DNA of 64,000 nucleotides, taken from contig NZ_FWWU01000009.1 in the NCBI RefSeq assembly GCF_900176165.1, positions 338,501 through 402,500 on the forward strand, in the 5' to 3' direction. The DNA is from Deinococcus hopiensis KR-140 (GTDB lineage: Bacteria; Deinococcota; Deinococci; Deinococcales; Deinococcaceae). Under the pieces are notes generated by a model. It had not been told where the DNA came from. It was given only the letters and a program-made list of their open reading frames with translations, and made no database searches. Numbering within the stretch: the stretch's first letter is position 1; the number at the start of each line of letters is the position of its first letter. A program made the translations under genes and the position numbers. This document shows, piece after piece, positions 38,769 to 49,552 of the stretch.

Positions 38769-38899
38769 ATGAGCGAGGGGAAGTGTACCAGCGGTGCGGG
38801 AGGTTGTCAACGAGGCCAGGGGCGCAGCCACCGGAAGCGGCCTGCTCCTGCCTACAAAGCGATGACGCCCCGGCACCCGCAGCAGGGTAGAGTGCAGCC

Positions 38900-40231
<1,332 letters not shown>

Positions 40232-40329
40232 GCCCTCTCCTGCCGGGGTAAAACGCCTCTTGCTGCCGTCGGTACTGCGCCTGCGCTCCAGCCTCCGCAT
40301 TCACGCTCCGGGCTGTTCCGGGAGAAGTT

Positions 40330-40757
40330 ATGGTGGAGGCGGTGTCGCCGCTGGTCCCGGCGCAAAATGAACCGCTCTCGCCCAAGGACGAGGCTGGTGT
40401 TGTGGAATTTGCCATGCCCTGCGCCGTTTTGCTGACCCTCACGCCCCAGGAGGCCAGCCTACCGGCCGGATATGGGCGCTTCTCCTTTCCAGAGGGCGAG
40501 GAGAGCGCCGCTCACCTGTGTGCCAAGGACGCGCCCCTGTACCTGCGGATGGACTGGCGCTCCGCCAGGAGACGGCGGGCAACACGGTGGCGGCCCGCTG
40601 GGAATCACGGTCCCTGGGAGGCCAGTACCTCAGCGTGGTTCTGAAGGTGAGTGCCCCGGACGCCCTGCTCAACGCGCGGCAGACCGAGGACGGCCTGATG
40701 CGCGCCTTTCTCGCCAAACCTGGAGTTGGGTTGCCGCCGCGGGGACGCCGGCTTCCG
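40330..40757 (+). pseudogene. Probable frameshifted gene of unknown function
   Basis: ATG 40330 follows GGGAGAAG. The first frame gives VVEFAMPCAVLLTLTPQEAS and YGRFSFPEGEESAAHLCAKD up to DAPLYLRMDW near 40557; then coding character moves to another frame (ALRQETAGNTVAARWESRSL, YLSVVLKVSAPDALLNARQT, MRAFLAKPGVGLP). The 3' end is unclear and runs into the convergent hydrolase gene. No family was recognised. Confidence 0.4.
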
Positions 40758-41468
40758 TTACAGCAGAAAGGCCAGCAGCGCCGCATTGAACGCCCCCGGG
40801 GCGTCCAGGTTGGAGAGGTGCCCGGCCCCCGGCAGTACGTGAAGCTCGCCGCGCCCCAGGTCCGCAATCTCCCGCACGCGTTCCGGCGGCGTGATGGTGT
40901 CCTCCTCGCCCACAAGGGCCAGCAGGGGGACGCGCAGATCCCGCAGCGTCTCACTGTAGTCTCGCCGCGCCGCCATTGCCCGCAGCGCCCCCGCAATGCC
41001 CTCGCGCGACGCCGCTTGCATCATGGGCTGGATGCGCGCGAAGGTGCGCGGCAGGTGTTCCTTGCGCGCGGCCTCCACGATAAAGCTGGAGCCTTCGCGC
41101 AGCGCGCGGCCGGCCTGTTCGCGCCGGTCTTCGGCTTTTTCGGGGGGATCTGCCCGGGTGGTGGTATCGGCAAGCACCACGCGGGCGAAGCGCTCCGGAG
41201 CCTGGGTCAGCAACTCCTGCGCCACGTAGCCGCCCATGCTCAGCCCCACCACGACCGCGGGTTCGGGCGGCAGGGTGCCCAGCAAGTCCCGCGCCGTCTC
41301 CGAGAGCGAGACCATACTCCCCAGCGCTCCGCCGAAGCCGGGGAGGTCCGGAACGATCACCCGGAAGCCCTCCACCTCCAGCGCCGCCCTTTGTTCGTCC
41401 CACATCGCGGCGGAAAAGGGGTAGGCGTGAAGCAGGAGGGCGGTCCGGGGGCGTTCGGAAGTGGACAT
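40758..41468 (-). CDS. Alpha/beta-fold hydrolase
   Basis: The 236-residue enzyme has the nucleophile elbow GLSMGG, an acid in GEEDTITPP and the histidine in GAGHLSNLDAP; the oxyanion HAYPFSAAMW loop is near the start. It belongs with esterase/3-oxoadipate enol-lactonase-like hydrolases; the substrate is unknown. ATG 41468 lies 6 nt from TAGCCT (41475-41480, plus strand). Confidence 0.9.
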   Translation of the reverse strand: MSTSERPRTALLLHAYPFSAAMWDEQRAALEVEGFRVIVPDLPGFGGALGSMVSLSETARDLLGTLPPEPAVVVGLSMGGYVAQELLTQAPERFARVVLADTTTRADPPEKAEDRREQAGRALREGSSFIVEAARKEHLPRTFARIQPMMQAASREGIAGALRAMAARRDYSETLRDLRVPLLALVGEEDTITPPERVREIADLGRGELHVLPGAGHLSNLDAPGAFNAALLAFLL

Positions 41469-41525
41469 GTGCCCAGGCTAGGGGGCCCGGGCGCGGGGAG
41501 CCTTGAGCTTCGCTTGCTGCTCGCC

Positions 41526-43163
41526 TCAGCGGGCCCTGTAGATGGCGAAGGTCTTGGCCGGTAGATTCACGGTCAGGTTGCCGCCGCTGCTCGTGGCGGT
41601 GGCGGGCGCGCCCTGTCCGGCCTGGTCATCGAAGGTGCGCGCGGCCAGGTACGTGCGGTCCGCGCTGCTGATGCCGGTGTTCGCGCCGATGTTCAGGGTC
41701 ACGCTGGCCGAGGAAGGGTTGTTGTTGAACACCACGATGATGCGGCTGGCGGTGGTGCTGTCGCTGTAGCCCCGGTAGAAGGAATAGACGTTCGTGCCGC
41801 CATTGGGCCGCCACAGCTCGGCATACGTACCTTTCCAGAGGGCAGCGTTGTTCGTCCGCACCGAGGCCAGCTTCTGCACCAGGTTGTAGGTCAGCCCCGG
41901 ATTGGGCAGGAAGCCGCTGTAGGTGCCCGCGCGGCCCGTGCTCGTCCATGCCCAGGAGGGCATGTCGCGCCGGTTGTCGGGATCCGCGCCGCCGTACATG
42001 CCGATCTCGTCACCGTAGTAGAGCTGGGGAATACCCGGCAGCGTAAACAGCGCGCCCAGCCCGAGGTGGTAGCGGCGGCGAATCTCGTCCTCCGCCACAC
42101 CGAAGCCGGGTTCGTTGAGGAAGCGGGGCACGTCGTGGTTGTCCAGAATGTTCACGGTCAGCAGCGCGCGGTTCAAGCCCAGTGTGTTCACGTAGTCCTG
42201 GGTGCTGGCAGCCACCGCGTCCAGGCCACCGGCCCTGGCAAAGCCGCTTACCAGCGCGTTTCGCAGCGGAAAGTTGAAGGTGGAGTCGAAGCCCGCGTCG
42301 TAGAAGGGCTTGAGCTGCGACGCGCTGCCCGTCAAAAAGGCTTCCGCGAGCAGGAAGGTATTTGGCCGCGCGGCGAGGACACCCGGAATCCACGAGCTTT
42401 GCCAGTAGCTCAGGGGCACGTGTTTGGCCGTGTCCATGCGGATGGCGTCGATCGCGTAAGTGCCCGTCCAGCTCCTGCTGAGGTTGGTCAGGTAATTCGC
42501 CACCGTGCTGTCCTCCTGCCGGAAGTCGGGCAGCCCGGCGAGGGGACAGTTGATGTCGTCGCCCGTGCAGGTGGAGTGGAACCAGCCCGGATTGGTCTGC
42601 GCCACGCTCGCGGCGTAGCCCGCGTGGTTTGCGACCATGTCCATCATGTACTTCATTCCGTTGTTGTGCAGGTCCGTGATCAGGCCGGAGAGGTCTGCAC
42701 CTGTGCCCAGTTTGGGCTCGGTGGCCGTGTCGGCTGGATTCTTGAAGTTTGGCCAGTAGCCGTGATAGCCGCAGGCTGCGTTGCTTGTGCCCCCGTTGAC
42801 CTCGCCCACCTGGGCGTACACGGGGGTGGTCCATAGGGTGCTCGCGCCCATGCCCTTGATGTAGCCGAGTTGCTGGCGCAGGCCCGCCAGGTCCCCACCG
42901 TGAAACTTGGTGGCGCTGGCCTTATTGAAGCAGTTGGGTGCGCCTGCATTGTCGTTGGAAGTAGTTCCATTGTTGAAACGGTCCGGCAGCGTGAGGTAGA
43001 TGATCTGCCGCCTCCAGGTATCGATGTTCGTTCCGCCAACTGCCTGAGCGTGCACTTCGCCCGTTGACGCTGTGGTGGAGGAGCCTGAAGGCGTGGAAGT
43101 GATTCCACAAGAGGCAAGAGCAAGGCTTAAGGCCAGTAGGCCGCCAAAAGTTCGTTTCGACAT
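41526..43163 (-). CDS. Alpha-amylase lipoprotein (GH13)
   Basis: A secreted GH13 enzyme of 545 residues that likely cleaves alpha-1,4-glucans outside the cell. It has a lipoprotein signal (LALSLALASCG). GH13 regions are MMDMVANHAG (I), IDAIRMDTAKH with the nucleophile Asp (II), FLLAEAF with the acid Glu (III) and NILDNHD (IV); the C-terminal beta domain ends LPAKTFAIYRAR. ATG 43163 follows GGGAG by 4 nt. Together with glgC and glgA it shows alpha-glucan metabolism, though genes are scattered. Confidence 0.94.
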   Translation of the reverse strand: MSKRTFGGLLALSLALASCGITSTPSGSSTTASTGEVHAQAVGGTNIDTWRRQIIYLTLPDRFNNGTTSNDNAGAPNCFNKASATKFHGGDLAGLRQQLGYIKGMGASTLWTTPVYAQVGEVNGGTSNAACGYHGYWPNFKNPADTATEPKLGTGADLSGLITDLHNNGMKYMMDMVANHAGYAASVAQTNPGWFHSTCTGDDINCPLAGLPDFRQEDSTVANYLTNLSRSWTGTYAIDAIRMDTAKHVPLSYWQSSWIPGVLAARPNTFLLAEAFLTGSASQLKPFYDAGFDSTFNFPLRNALVSGFARAGGLDAVAASTQDYVNTLGLNRALLTVNILDNHDVPRFLNEPGFGVAEDEIRRRYHLGLGALFTLPGIPQLYYGDEIGMYGGADPDNRRDMPSWAWTSTGRAGTYSGFLPNPGLTYNLVQKLASVRTNNAALWKGTYAELWRPNGGTNVYSFYRGYSDSTTASRIIVVFNNNPSSASVTLNIGANTGISSADRTYLAARTFDDQAGQGAPATATSSGGNLTVNLPAKTFAIYRAR

Positions 43164-43320
43164 ACGTCTCCCAGATGCGCCTGCACGCACAAGTTGAATT
43201 TTGTGAACGTTGCGATCTTAAGGTGCTCTTCGCTGCTTTGTCCAGCGCTGCTCACTGGGGTGGATGGAGAAATGGAGCTTCAGCGCCCTTCATGTGCAGG
43301 AAATGGAGATTTTCTCAAGG

Positions 43321-43337
43321 TCTAATTAGACGTCTAA
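43321..43337. promoter_or_regulatory. Two overlapping perfect palindromes upstream of catalase
   Basis: TCTAATTAGA (43321-43330) and TTAGACGTCTAA (43326-43337) overlap by 5 bp, 32 bp before the catalase ATG. Such nested palindromes are typical of dimeric regulator sites; which regulator binds is unknown. Confidence 0.5.
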
Positions 43338-43368
43338 ATAGCGAGGTCCCCGTTTGAGCAGGCACGAT

Positions 43369-44949
43369 ATGGTCATGACCGACCCGCGAGATCAGGCGCA
43401 CCAATCGTCCACGGGAGAGCAGACCCTGACTACCCGCCAGGGCCACCCCGTCACCAACAACCAGAACCTCCGCACTGTGGGGAGCCGCGGCCCCACGACC
43501 CTGGAGAACTACCACTTCCTGGAAAAGATCAGCCACTTCGACCGCGAACGTATTCCCGAGCGCGTGGTACACGCGCGGGGAGCCGGGGCGCACGGCGTCT
43601 TTGAGGCCTACGGCACGGTGGGCGATGAGCCTGTGGGGAAATACACCCGTGCCAAGCTGTTTCAGGAGAAGGGCAAGCAGACCCCGGTGTTCGTGCGCTT
43701 CTCCACGGTGGGCCACGGCGGCCACTCCCCGGAAACGTTGCGTGATCCGCGCGGCTTCGCGGTGAAGTTCTACACCGAGGACGGCAACTGGGACCTGGTG
43801 GGGAACAACCTCAAGGTGTTTTTCATCCGCGACGCCATCAAATTTCCCGACCTGATCCACTCGCAAAAGCCTGACCCCATAACCAACCGCCAGAGTGGCG
43901 AGCGCATCTTCGACTTCATCTGCAACACGCCGGAAGCCATGCACATGGTCACCCTGCTGTTCTCGCCCTGGGGCATTCCCGCCAACTACCGCCACATGCA
44001 GGGCAGCGGCGTGAACACCTACAAGTGGGTCAACGACAGGGGCGAGGGGGTGCTCGTCAAGTACCACTGGGAACCCCTACAGGGCATTCGCAACCTGACC
44101 CAGCCTGAGGCAGAAGCCATTCAGGCCAAGAACTTCAACCACGCCACCCAGGACCTGTTCGAGGCCATTGAGCGCGGGGACTATCCCCAGTGGGAACTGT
44201 GTGTACAGATCATGGAGGACGGCGAGCACCCCGAACTCGACTTTGATCCGCTGGACGATACCAAGATTTGGCCCAAGGAGCAGTTCCCCTGGCTGCCGGT
44301 GGGCCGCATGACGCTCAACCGCAACCCCGAGAACTATTTTGCCGAGGTGGAGCAGTCGGCCTTCGGCACCGGCGTGCTGGTGGACGGGCTGGACTTCAGC
44401 GACGACAAGATGCTGCAGGGCCGCACCTTCGCCTACTCGGACACCCAGCGCTACCGGGTGGGGCCCAACTACCTGCAACTGCCCATCAACGCGCCCAGAA
44501 CGCACGTGGCGACCAACCAGCGCGATGGCCAGATGGCTTACCGGGTGGACGCCGCGCCTGGCCAGAACCCCCACGTGAATTACGAGCCCTCCAGCCTGAA
44601 TGGACTGAAAGAAGCCCCGAGGACGCACCCCGACCACACCCCCTGGGTGGAGGGCCACCTCGTTCGTCAGACGCTGGAGCGCACGAACGACTTTCAGCAG
44701 GCGGGCGAGCAGTACCGCAACTTCGAGGACTGGGAGCGCGAGGACCTGATCGGCAACCTCGTCGCCAACCTCAAGGACGCCGCGCAGGTCATTCAGGACC
44801 GGATGATCGACCTGTTCACGCAGTGTGACCCGGACTATGGCCGGCGTGTGGCGGAAGGCCTCGCCCAGGTCCGCCAGAGCGCCGAGGAGAAGAAAGAGCA
44901 AGGCGTGCAGCAGGCCGAGGAGCGCAGCCACGAGGCCCAGCCCTACTGA
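43369..44949 (+). CDS. katA: Monofunctional haem catalase
   Basis: Catalase disproportionates hydrogen peroxide. The distal histidine is H68 (VVHARGAGAHG), the distal asparagine is in VGNNLKVFFIRD (146-147) and the haem-ligand tyrosine is Y356 (FAYSDTQRYRVG). At 526 residues it belongs to the small-subunit type, with a charged Lys/Glu/Gln tail. ATG 43369 is chosen; TTG 43354 and ATG 43375 are in-frame alternatives. It is a single gene with a strong hairpin after it. Confidence 0.96.
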   Translation: MVMTDPRDQAHQSSTGEQTLTTRQGHPVTNNQNLRTVGSRGPTTLENYHFLEKISHFDRERIPERVVHARGAGAHGVFEAYGTVGDEPVGKYTRAKLFQEKGKQTPVFVRFSTVGHGGHSPETLRDPRGFAVKFYTEDGNWDLVGNNLKVFFIRDAIKFPDLIHSQKPDPITNRQSGERIFDFICNTPEAMHMVTLLFSPWGIPANYRHMQGSGVNTYKWVNDRGEGVLVKYHWEPLQGIRNLTQPEAEAIQAKNFNHATQDLFEAIERGDYPQWELCVQIMEDGEHPELDFDPLDDTKIWPKEQFPWLPVGRMTLNRNPENYFAEVEQSAFGTGVLVDGLDFSDDKMLQGRTFAYSDTQRYRVGPNYLQLPINAPRTHVATNQRDGQMAYRVDAAPGQNPHVNYEPSSLNGLKEAPRTHPDHTPWVEGHLVRQTLERTNDFQQAGEQYRNFEDWEREDLIGNLVANLKDAAQVIQDRMIDLFTQCDPDYGRRVAEGLAQVRQSAEEKKEQGVQQAEERSHEAQPY

Positions 44950-44959
44950 CCGTTTCCAG

Positions 44960-44999
44960 GGGTGAGGCCGCTCCACTCGGGAAGGGAGCGGCCTCACCC
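44960..44999 (+). terminator. Strong hairpin after katA
   Basis: A 15-bp perfect stem (GGGTGAGGCCGCTCC at 44960-44974 with its complement at 44985-44999). It lacks a T run, so it may stop polymerase weakly or protect the mRNA 3' end. Confidence 0.6.
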
Positions 45000-45024
45000 A
45001 CACACGCGGCACACTCAGCAGACC

Positions 45025-45467
45025 ATGACGGACTGCCTGTTTTGCCGTCCTGACCTGGGGCCAGTACTGTCGGGGAGGGCCTGGAACGTTGTTCTCAACC
45101 GCAACCAGAACCTCCTGGGAGGGCCGTGACGCCGGTGTTGGCGCGGCACAGGGAGCGGGGAGAGTGGACCTCCCCCGCGAGGAGTGGGAAAATCTGCACC
45201 TTCAGCTGAGGCGCCACAGCGGTGCTTGCTCCCGAGCAATTCAACTCCGCCTTCTTGCAAAACCACGACCTGCAGGCTCTTCCGAGGTATGCGTCGGCCC
45301 GGAGCTTTGCCGGGCGGGTGTTCGAGGACCTGGATGTCTCCTCACACCAGGCTGCTCTTTCGCCCGTGCGGCTCCTGACGGTGGAGCAGCAGGGCCGGCT
45401 CGCCAAGCGCCTGAGGCGCGCCGAAGGAGAATGGGAGCCGCGGGAGGGCTCCCTCAGCCCCGCATGA
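45025..45467 (+). pseudogene. Degraded HIT-family hydrolase gene
   Basis: The start matches HIT proteins: MTDCLFCRPDLGPVL and WNVVLNRNQNLLG. Then the frame changes (AVTPVLARHRE, EEWENLHLQL) and the end is in a third frame (LLPEQFNSAFLQNHD, LPRYASARSFAGRVFEDLD, LLTVEQQGRLAKRLRRAEGE). The catalytic HxHxH should lie between SAFLQN and LPRYAS but is deleted, leaving a lone histidine, so the gene is dead beyond a simple frameshift. It overlaps the end of the convergent gene by 14 bp. Confidence 0.7.
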
Positions 45468-46521
45468 GGAAGTGCTCGATGATGGCGTGGTGGTCCTCGA
45501 AAAACAGCTCGGGCCGGGCCAGGGCCTCGGACAGTGGCATCCAGAACGCCTCGGCGGCGTCGGCAGCCGCGCGCAGCACAGGCAGCTGGCCGATCCCGAG
45601 GTCAAAGTGGTAGGCGTGCGTCACCGTGCGCCCGCGCTGGCTGCGGCTGGGGTAGTCGAACACCGCCTGCGTCCGGACCCGGGTGGCGAGGTCCAACGTT
45701 TCGCTGAGGCCCGTTTCCTCGGTGGCGCGGCGGGCGGCGCAGGCGAGCAAGGTCTCGTCCGGTTGGAGGAAACCGCCGGGCATGGCGAGGCGTCCGCGTC
45801 CGGGCAGCCCCGCACGGCGCACAACCAGCACGTGCCCGCTGCGGGTGACCACGGCGTCCGCCGTCACAAACACGGGCGGAAAGGGTGTGCCTGCCCACGC
45901 CGCGCGGTACTCGCGCAGATAGTCGTACTCGGCGCGCAGCTCGGCGTACTCGGACGTGCTGTGAAACGCACCCAGAAAGGCGTGGACGGCGGGCGGCACC
46001 ATGCCCTGCACGTCGCCCAGTCGGTCTTCGAAAAAAGCCTTGCGGACGTCGGTGGCGTTCAGGGAACTGACCACGTGGGTGGGAATGAACTCCCAGGCGG
46101 GAAAGGAGCGCAGGTAGTAGCTGCTCTCGTCCTTCATGTGGCCGATCAGGGCCACGTCGCTGCTGCCCCGCGTGTGCTCGGCCACGCCGCCCTGCACTTC
46201 GGACAGCCACAGGCTCTCATTGTAGAAGTAGTCGCGCACATGCACGAACAGCACGCGGCTGCGCGCCACGCCAGCCTCAGCGAGCATCCCCGCGATCACA
46301 TCCTGACGCTCTTCCGCTGTGAAGGGATTTTTGGTGTTGCGCGCCGCCCGGGCTGAGCCGATCACCACGATCAGCTTCTGCACACTTTGCAGGGCTTCGA
46401 GCATCACCAGCAGGTGCGCTCCATGCGGCGGCTCGAAGCGGCCGATATACACCCCAAAGGTCCGCCGCCGGGTACGCGTGGGTGGAGGAGGGGCAAGCGC
46501 CAGGTCACGCGGCTGGGTCAT
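45454..46521 (-). CDS. Bifunctional NMN adenylyltransferase/Nudix hydrolase
   Basis: The N-terminal half is a NadM-like nucleotidyltransferase (GVYIGRFEPPHGAHLLVMLE, HMKDESSYYLRSFP, SSLNATDVRKAFF) making NAD from NMN and ATP. The C-terminal half is a Nudix domain (MPGGFLQPDETLLACAARRA followed by TEETGL), in which the canonical RE of the Nudix box is RR while the EE pair is kept; fusions of this kind cleave ADP-ribose or related nucleotides. The 355-residue length fits the known bifunctional family (Synechocystis slr0787 type). The start ATG at 46521 has a weak TGAGGA upstream. Confidence 0.92.
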   Translation of the reverse strand: MTQPRDLALAPPPPTRTRRRTFGVYIGRFEPPHGAHLLVMLEALQSVQKLIVVIGSARAARNTKNPFTAEERQDVIAGMLAEAGVARSRVLFVHVRDYFYNESLWLSEVQGGVAEHTRGSSDVALIGHMKDESSYYLRSFPAWEFIPTHVVSSLNATDVRKAFFEDRLGDVQGMVPPAVHAFLGAFHSTSEYAELRAEYDYLREYRAAWAGTPFPPVFVTADAVVTRSGHVLVVRRAGLPGRGRLAMPGGFLQPDETLLACAARRATEETGLSETLDLATRVRTQAVFDYPSRSQRGRTVTHAYHFDLGIGQLPVLRAAADAAEAFWMPLSEALARPELFFEDHHAIIEHFLMRG

Positions 46522-46631
46522 TCCTCATGATTCATTCCTGGGTAGATTTGAAGGATGAGAAGATCAGGGTGCCGGTGGGTCCAAGGAAAAGACCTTTGAA
46601 GGCGGAGCTCAGGCGTGGAGAGACGGCAGCG

Positions 46632-47429
46632 TTACGCCCGCAGTTCCCCACCCTCGCGCATCTTCTCGGTCAGTTTGCCGGGCTCCAGCAGGCTGGCCTC
46701 CGCTCCGTAGCGCCGCTTGACCGCGCGCTGCACCAGGGCGATGGCAAGGCCAATGCCGATGAGGCCGATGGCCATGCTGGGCAAACGCATGATGGCGTTG
46801 ACCTGCGCGATTTGCTCGTTGAAGGTATCTGAGCCGAACTTGGCCGTGACCCGCTGGTAGTTCACGATGCTGTTCACCACGCCGCCGATCAGGTCAAGGG
46901 CGGCATAGACGACGGTTCCCAACACGAGGGCGCGGTGCACCGTGGGATCGCGCATGGCCTGCTGGGTCGCGGCCCGGTCCTCGGGCTTCTCGCCGATGCT
47001 GAAGGCGTCGAGCAGCACGCGCAGCAGGGGCACACTGGTGGCGGCGCTGATCAGAAACAGCAGGCCGGTGAGGTAAGACCGCGCGCTGTCCTTGACCGCA
47101 TACCAGAAGCCGTCCACGTACCAGAAGGCGAGCGCCCCGCTGAGAATCGCCCCCGCGCCGCCGAACAGGGCCACTGGGCTGAGGTTCCTGTTGACGAGGA
47201 TGTCCCACAGCACGTATACCACCGGCACAAACGCCGCGAGCAGGTACGCGCGGACGTTTCCTGCGGTGCCGCCTCCCAGCAACTCCGCCACGCTGATGCC
47301 GCTGCTCAGCATGTCCTTGCTGAGGATCAGGATGGGAACGGCGAGGGTGAATACGAGGTCCCAGACAGTTTTCGGCACGCGGGCACGGGACTTGGCCGGT
47401 GTGGGGGGCGAGGCTTGCGGGGCGGTCAT
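46632..47429 (-). CDS. VC0807-family integral membrane protein
   Basis: The 265-residue protein has six or so hydrophobic segments (VWDLVFTLAVPILILSKDML near the start, AYLLAAFVPVVYVLWDILVN, YLTGLLFLISAATSVPLLRV, MAIGLIGIGLAIALVQRAV) with a charged C-terminus, matching the VC0807 family of unknown function. ATG 47429 is used; ATG 47438 is in frame. Confidence 0.75.
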   Translation of the reverse strand: MTAPQASPPTPAKSRARVPKTVWDLVFTLAVPILILSKDMLSSGISVAELLGGGTAGNVRAYLLAAFVPVVYVLWDILVNRNLSPVALFGGAGAILSGALAFWYVDGFWYAVKDSARSYLTGLLFLISAATSVPLLRVLLDAFSIGEKPEDRAATQQAMRDPTVHRALVLGTVVYAALDLIGGVVNSIVNYQRVTAKFGSDTFNEQIAQVNAIMRLPSMAIGLIGIGLAIALVQRAVKRRYGAEASLLEPGKLTEKMREGGELRA

Positions 47430-47485
47430 GGAGCGCATTCTCTCACCCCAGGGTGAGGAGCGGGAAGGACACCCTCACTGCGCCT

Positions 47486-48898
47486 CTATCCGTGGTCGTG
47501 CCCGCCCTGGCTCCGCTTGCCGCTGACCTCCTCACGGGCCTCCGCAATGAAGTAGGTGCAGGCCTCGGGGCAGGGAATCGCGCCGGGCACGCGGGTGAAA
47601 AAGGTTCGCGGCAACTTTTCCCCGGCCCACAGGCGGGTCTTGAGACAGCGGCTGCACACGTCCTTCGCCACAGCCTCCACCTGCTCGGGCGTGGCGCGGC
47701 TGACTTTGGCGTAGATGCCGGTCTGACGGCGGGCGGTGGTGGGCCAGGGCGTGGCCCGCAGGCTGTGGCAGTGGTGGGCGTAGCCTTCCTCCACCACGGC
47801 GGGGTAAAGGTTATGCACGCCCTGGGGCAGGTCTGTCACCGACAGCACCGCCCGCCAGCCACGCGGCAGATTGCGGAAGGTGTGGACCGGACGGTGGCGT
47901 CCGCCCTCGTCCTGCCTGGTCAGGTCCCGCAGACCCTCTGGAGTGACGACGGTGGTGAGCGCATCGGAGGGGCGGCCCTCGTCAAGCGCGTGCCTGATCT
48001 CGTACAGGCTGCCGTGGGGCGTGATCAGCGCCTCGCCCAGGCGCACGCCCTCCTGCGCGAGGGCCATGAAGGCGTGCCAGGCCTCCGCGTGGGTGCGGTC
48101 CTCGTCGCCGCCGCGTTCCGACGCGCCTCTCGCCTCCTCGGCGAGGTGCAGCACCACCTCGGCCACGAGGGCGTGGGTGCCCACGGGTCGGGCGTAATAC
48201 ACGGTCTGGGAACCGGAAGGGTGGTCCTCAAACACCGTCACCTCACCCGTCAGGCCCATGTCCTCGGGAATGGTTTCCAACGTGTGCCAGCCTTCGGACG
48301 CGAAGAAGGGGACCACCACCACCCTCGGTGAGCGGACCACTTCCGGCCAGGTGCCTACCCTGGGGTCCTCGTCGAGAAAGAGGGCGTGCACTTCGGCAAA
48401 GTGGCCCGATTCGCGCAGGCGGTCCGCGTTCTGGTAGATCACGCGGTTGGAGTTCTCGTTGCGGGTGGTGCCGTGGCCCAGCACGATCAGGGCGGTGTCC
48501 CCCGGATTCAGGTCTGGCAGCGCCTCATGGGCGCGGGCCAGAATCACCTCCGACATGGAGGGATGCACGCCGTAGGGCAGCGTGTAGCGCACGGTGCGAC
48601 CTCCCAGCACGCGGGCGATGCCCTCTCCGGGCACGGGGCCCTGATGGCCCAGACCCAGTTCACGGGGAATCACAGTCTCAGTGAAGTAACCCTCGGAGAT
48701 GAACATGGGAATGACCGTCACATCGGTGCTGCGCGTGGTTTTCAGGACCTGGCGCAGGGAGGGTTCTTCCTTCCAGTAGCCCTCCACCACCTCGTCGTAG
48801 AGGCCGCGCTCCCGGATCAGCTCGGCGTAGCGGTAGACGGCTCCCGCCGACTCGCCGTTGAGGTGGGAACCGTGACCGATCAGCACGAGGGAACGCAT
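47486..48898 (-). CDS. CbiX-type sirohydrochlorin chelatase with DR2241-like C-terminal domain
   Basis: Two CbiX-like halves carry chelatase histidines (LIGHGSHLNGES near residue 7, VLGHGTTRNENSNR near residue 163), so the metal-inserting site of a duplicated chelatase is present. The last about 190 residues match the domain described for D. radiodurans DR2241, with four cysteines (DVCSRCLKTRLW, IPCPEACTYFI) fit for an iron-sulfur cluster. It probably inserts cobalt or iron into sirohydrochlorin. ATG 48898 is 9 nt from TAGATT (48908-48913, plus strand). No other cob genes are near. Confidence 0.9.
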   Translation of the reverse strand: MRSLVLIGHGSHLNGESAGAVYRYAELIRERGLYDEVVEGYWKEEPSLRQVLKTTRSTDVTVIPMFISEGYFTETVIPRELGLGHQGPVPGEGIARVLGGRTVRYTLPYGVHPSMSEVILARAHEALPDLNPGDTALIVLGHGTTRNENSNRVIYQNADRLRESGHFAEVHALFLDEDPRVGTWPEVVRSPRVVVVPFFASEGWHTLETIPEDMGLTGEVTVFEDHPSGSQTVYYARPVGTHALVAEVVLHLAEEARGASERGGDEDRTHAEAWHAFMALAQEGVRLGEALITPHGSLYEIRHALDEGRPSDALTTVVTPEGLRDLTRQDEGGRHRPVHTFRNLPRGWRAVLSVTDLPQGVHNLYPAVVEEGYAHHCHSLRATPWPTTARRQTGIYAKVSRATPEQVEAVAKDVCSRCLKTRLWAGEKLPRTFFTRVPGAIPCPEACTYFIAEAREEVSGKRSQGGHDHG

Positions 48899-49111
48899 AC
48901 GGGAGGCAATCTAGCAGCGCCCGCCGGCCCGGAATGTCCTTCCGCACGCCCTTGTGCCCGCCTTGGCCCCGCGTCCCGGCATAAATCCCGGTAAAGCGTG
49001 CCCTCACTCGCGCCGGGGGAGCGCTGCTTAAGGTAAGGCCGTTTCTGCGTTCAGCCCTGGACGGTCCCGCCGTGGGACGGTCAGCTGCTCCATTCCTCAG
49101 GAGGTACAAGG

Positions 49112-49537
49112 ATGTTTTTCGATCAGACCGAGCGTCACCAGCAGATGGCCAATATCGACCCCCGCGACGTGAACGGCGACGGCGTTGTCAGCCCGCAGGA
49201 AGCCGCCGCCTACGTCCGCGACTACCTGCAAAGCGCCTCGCCCCAGGAGCGCCAGCAGGTGCTGGGCGACTATTTCGGCCAGATGCCCCAAGACCAGCGC
49301 CAGCAGATGGGCGACGCCATCGTGAACAGCCCCGCCAACCCGGTCCAGAGCGTGCGCCACGACGATCCCAATGACCTTGCCAACGCTTACACCCAGGTGG
49401 CCCAGGCTCCTATGCAAGACGGCCGTAGCCCGCTGGAAGCCGCCTTTGCCCCCGGCGGCGCGCTGGGCAATCCCATGGTAAAGGCCGGGCTGGTGGGCCT
49501 GGCCGCCATGATCGGCAGCAAGATGCTCCGGCGGTAA
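49112..49537 (+). CDS. Uncharacterised protein with an EF-hand/dockerin-like motif, 141 aa
   Basis: Near the start is DPRDVNGDGVVSPQEAAAY, a single calcium-loop pattern, followed by a Gln-rich helix (ASPQERQQVLGDYFGQMPQD) and a glycine-rich hydrophobic end (KAGLVGLAAMIGSKML). AGGAGG precedes ATG 49112 by 7 nt. A strong terminator follows, so it is a single-gene unit. Function unknown. Confidence 0.8.
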   Translation: MFFDQTERHQQMANIDPRDVNGDGVVSPQEAAAYVRDYLQSASPQERQQVLGDYFGQMPQDQRQQMGDAIVNSPANPVQSVRHDDPNDLANAYTQVAQAPMQDGRSPLEAAFAPGGALGNPMVKAGLVGLAAMIGSKMLRR

Positions 49538-49552
49538 ACGGTCGCGTTCGGT

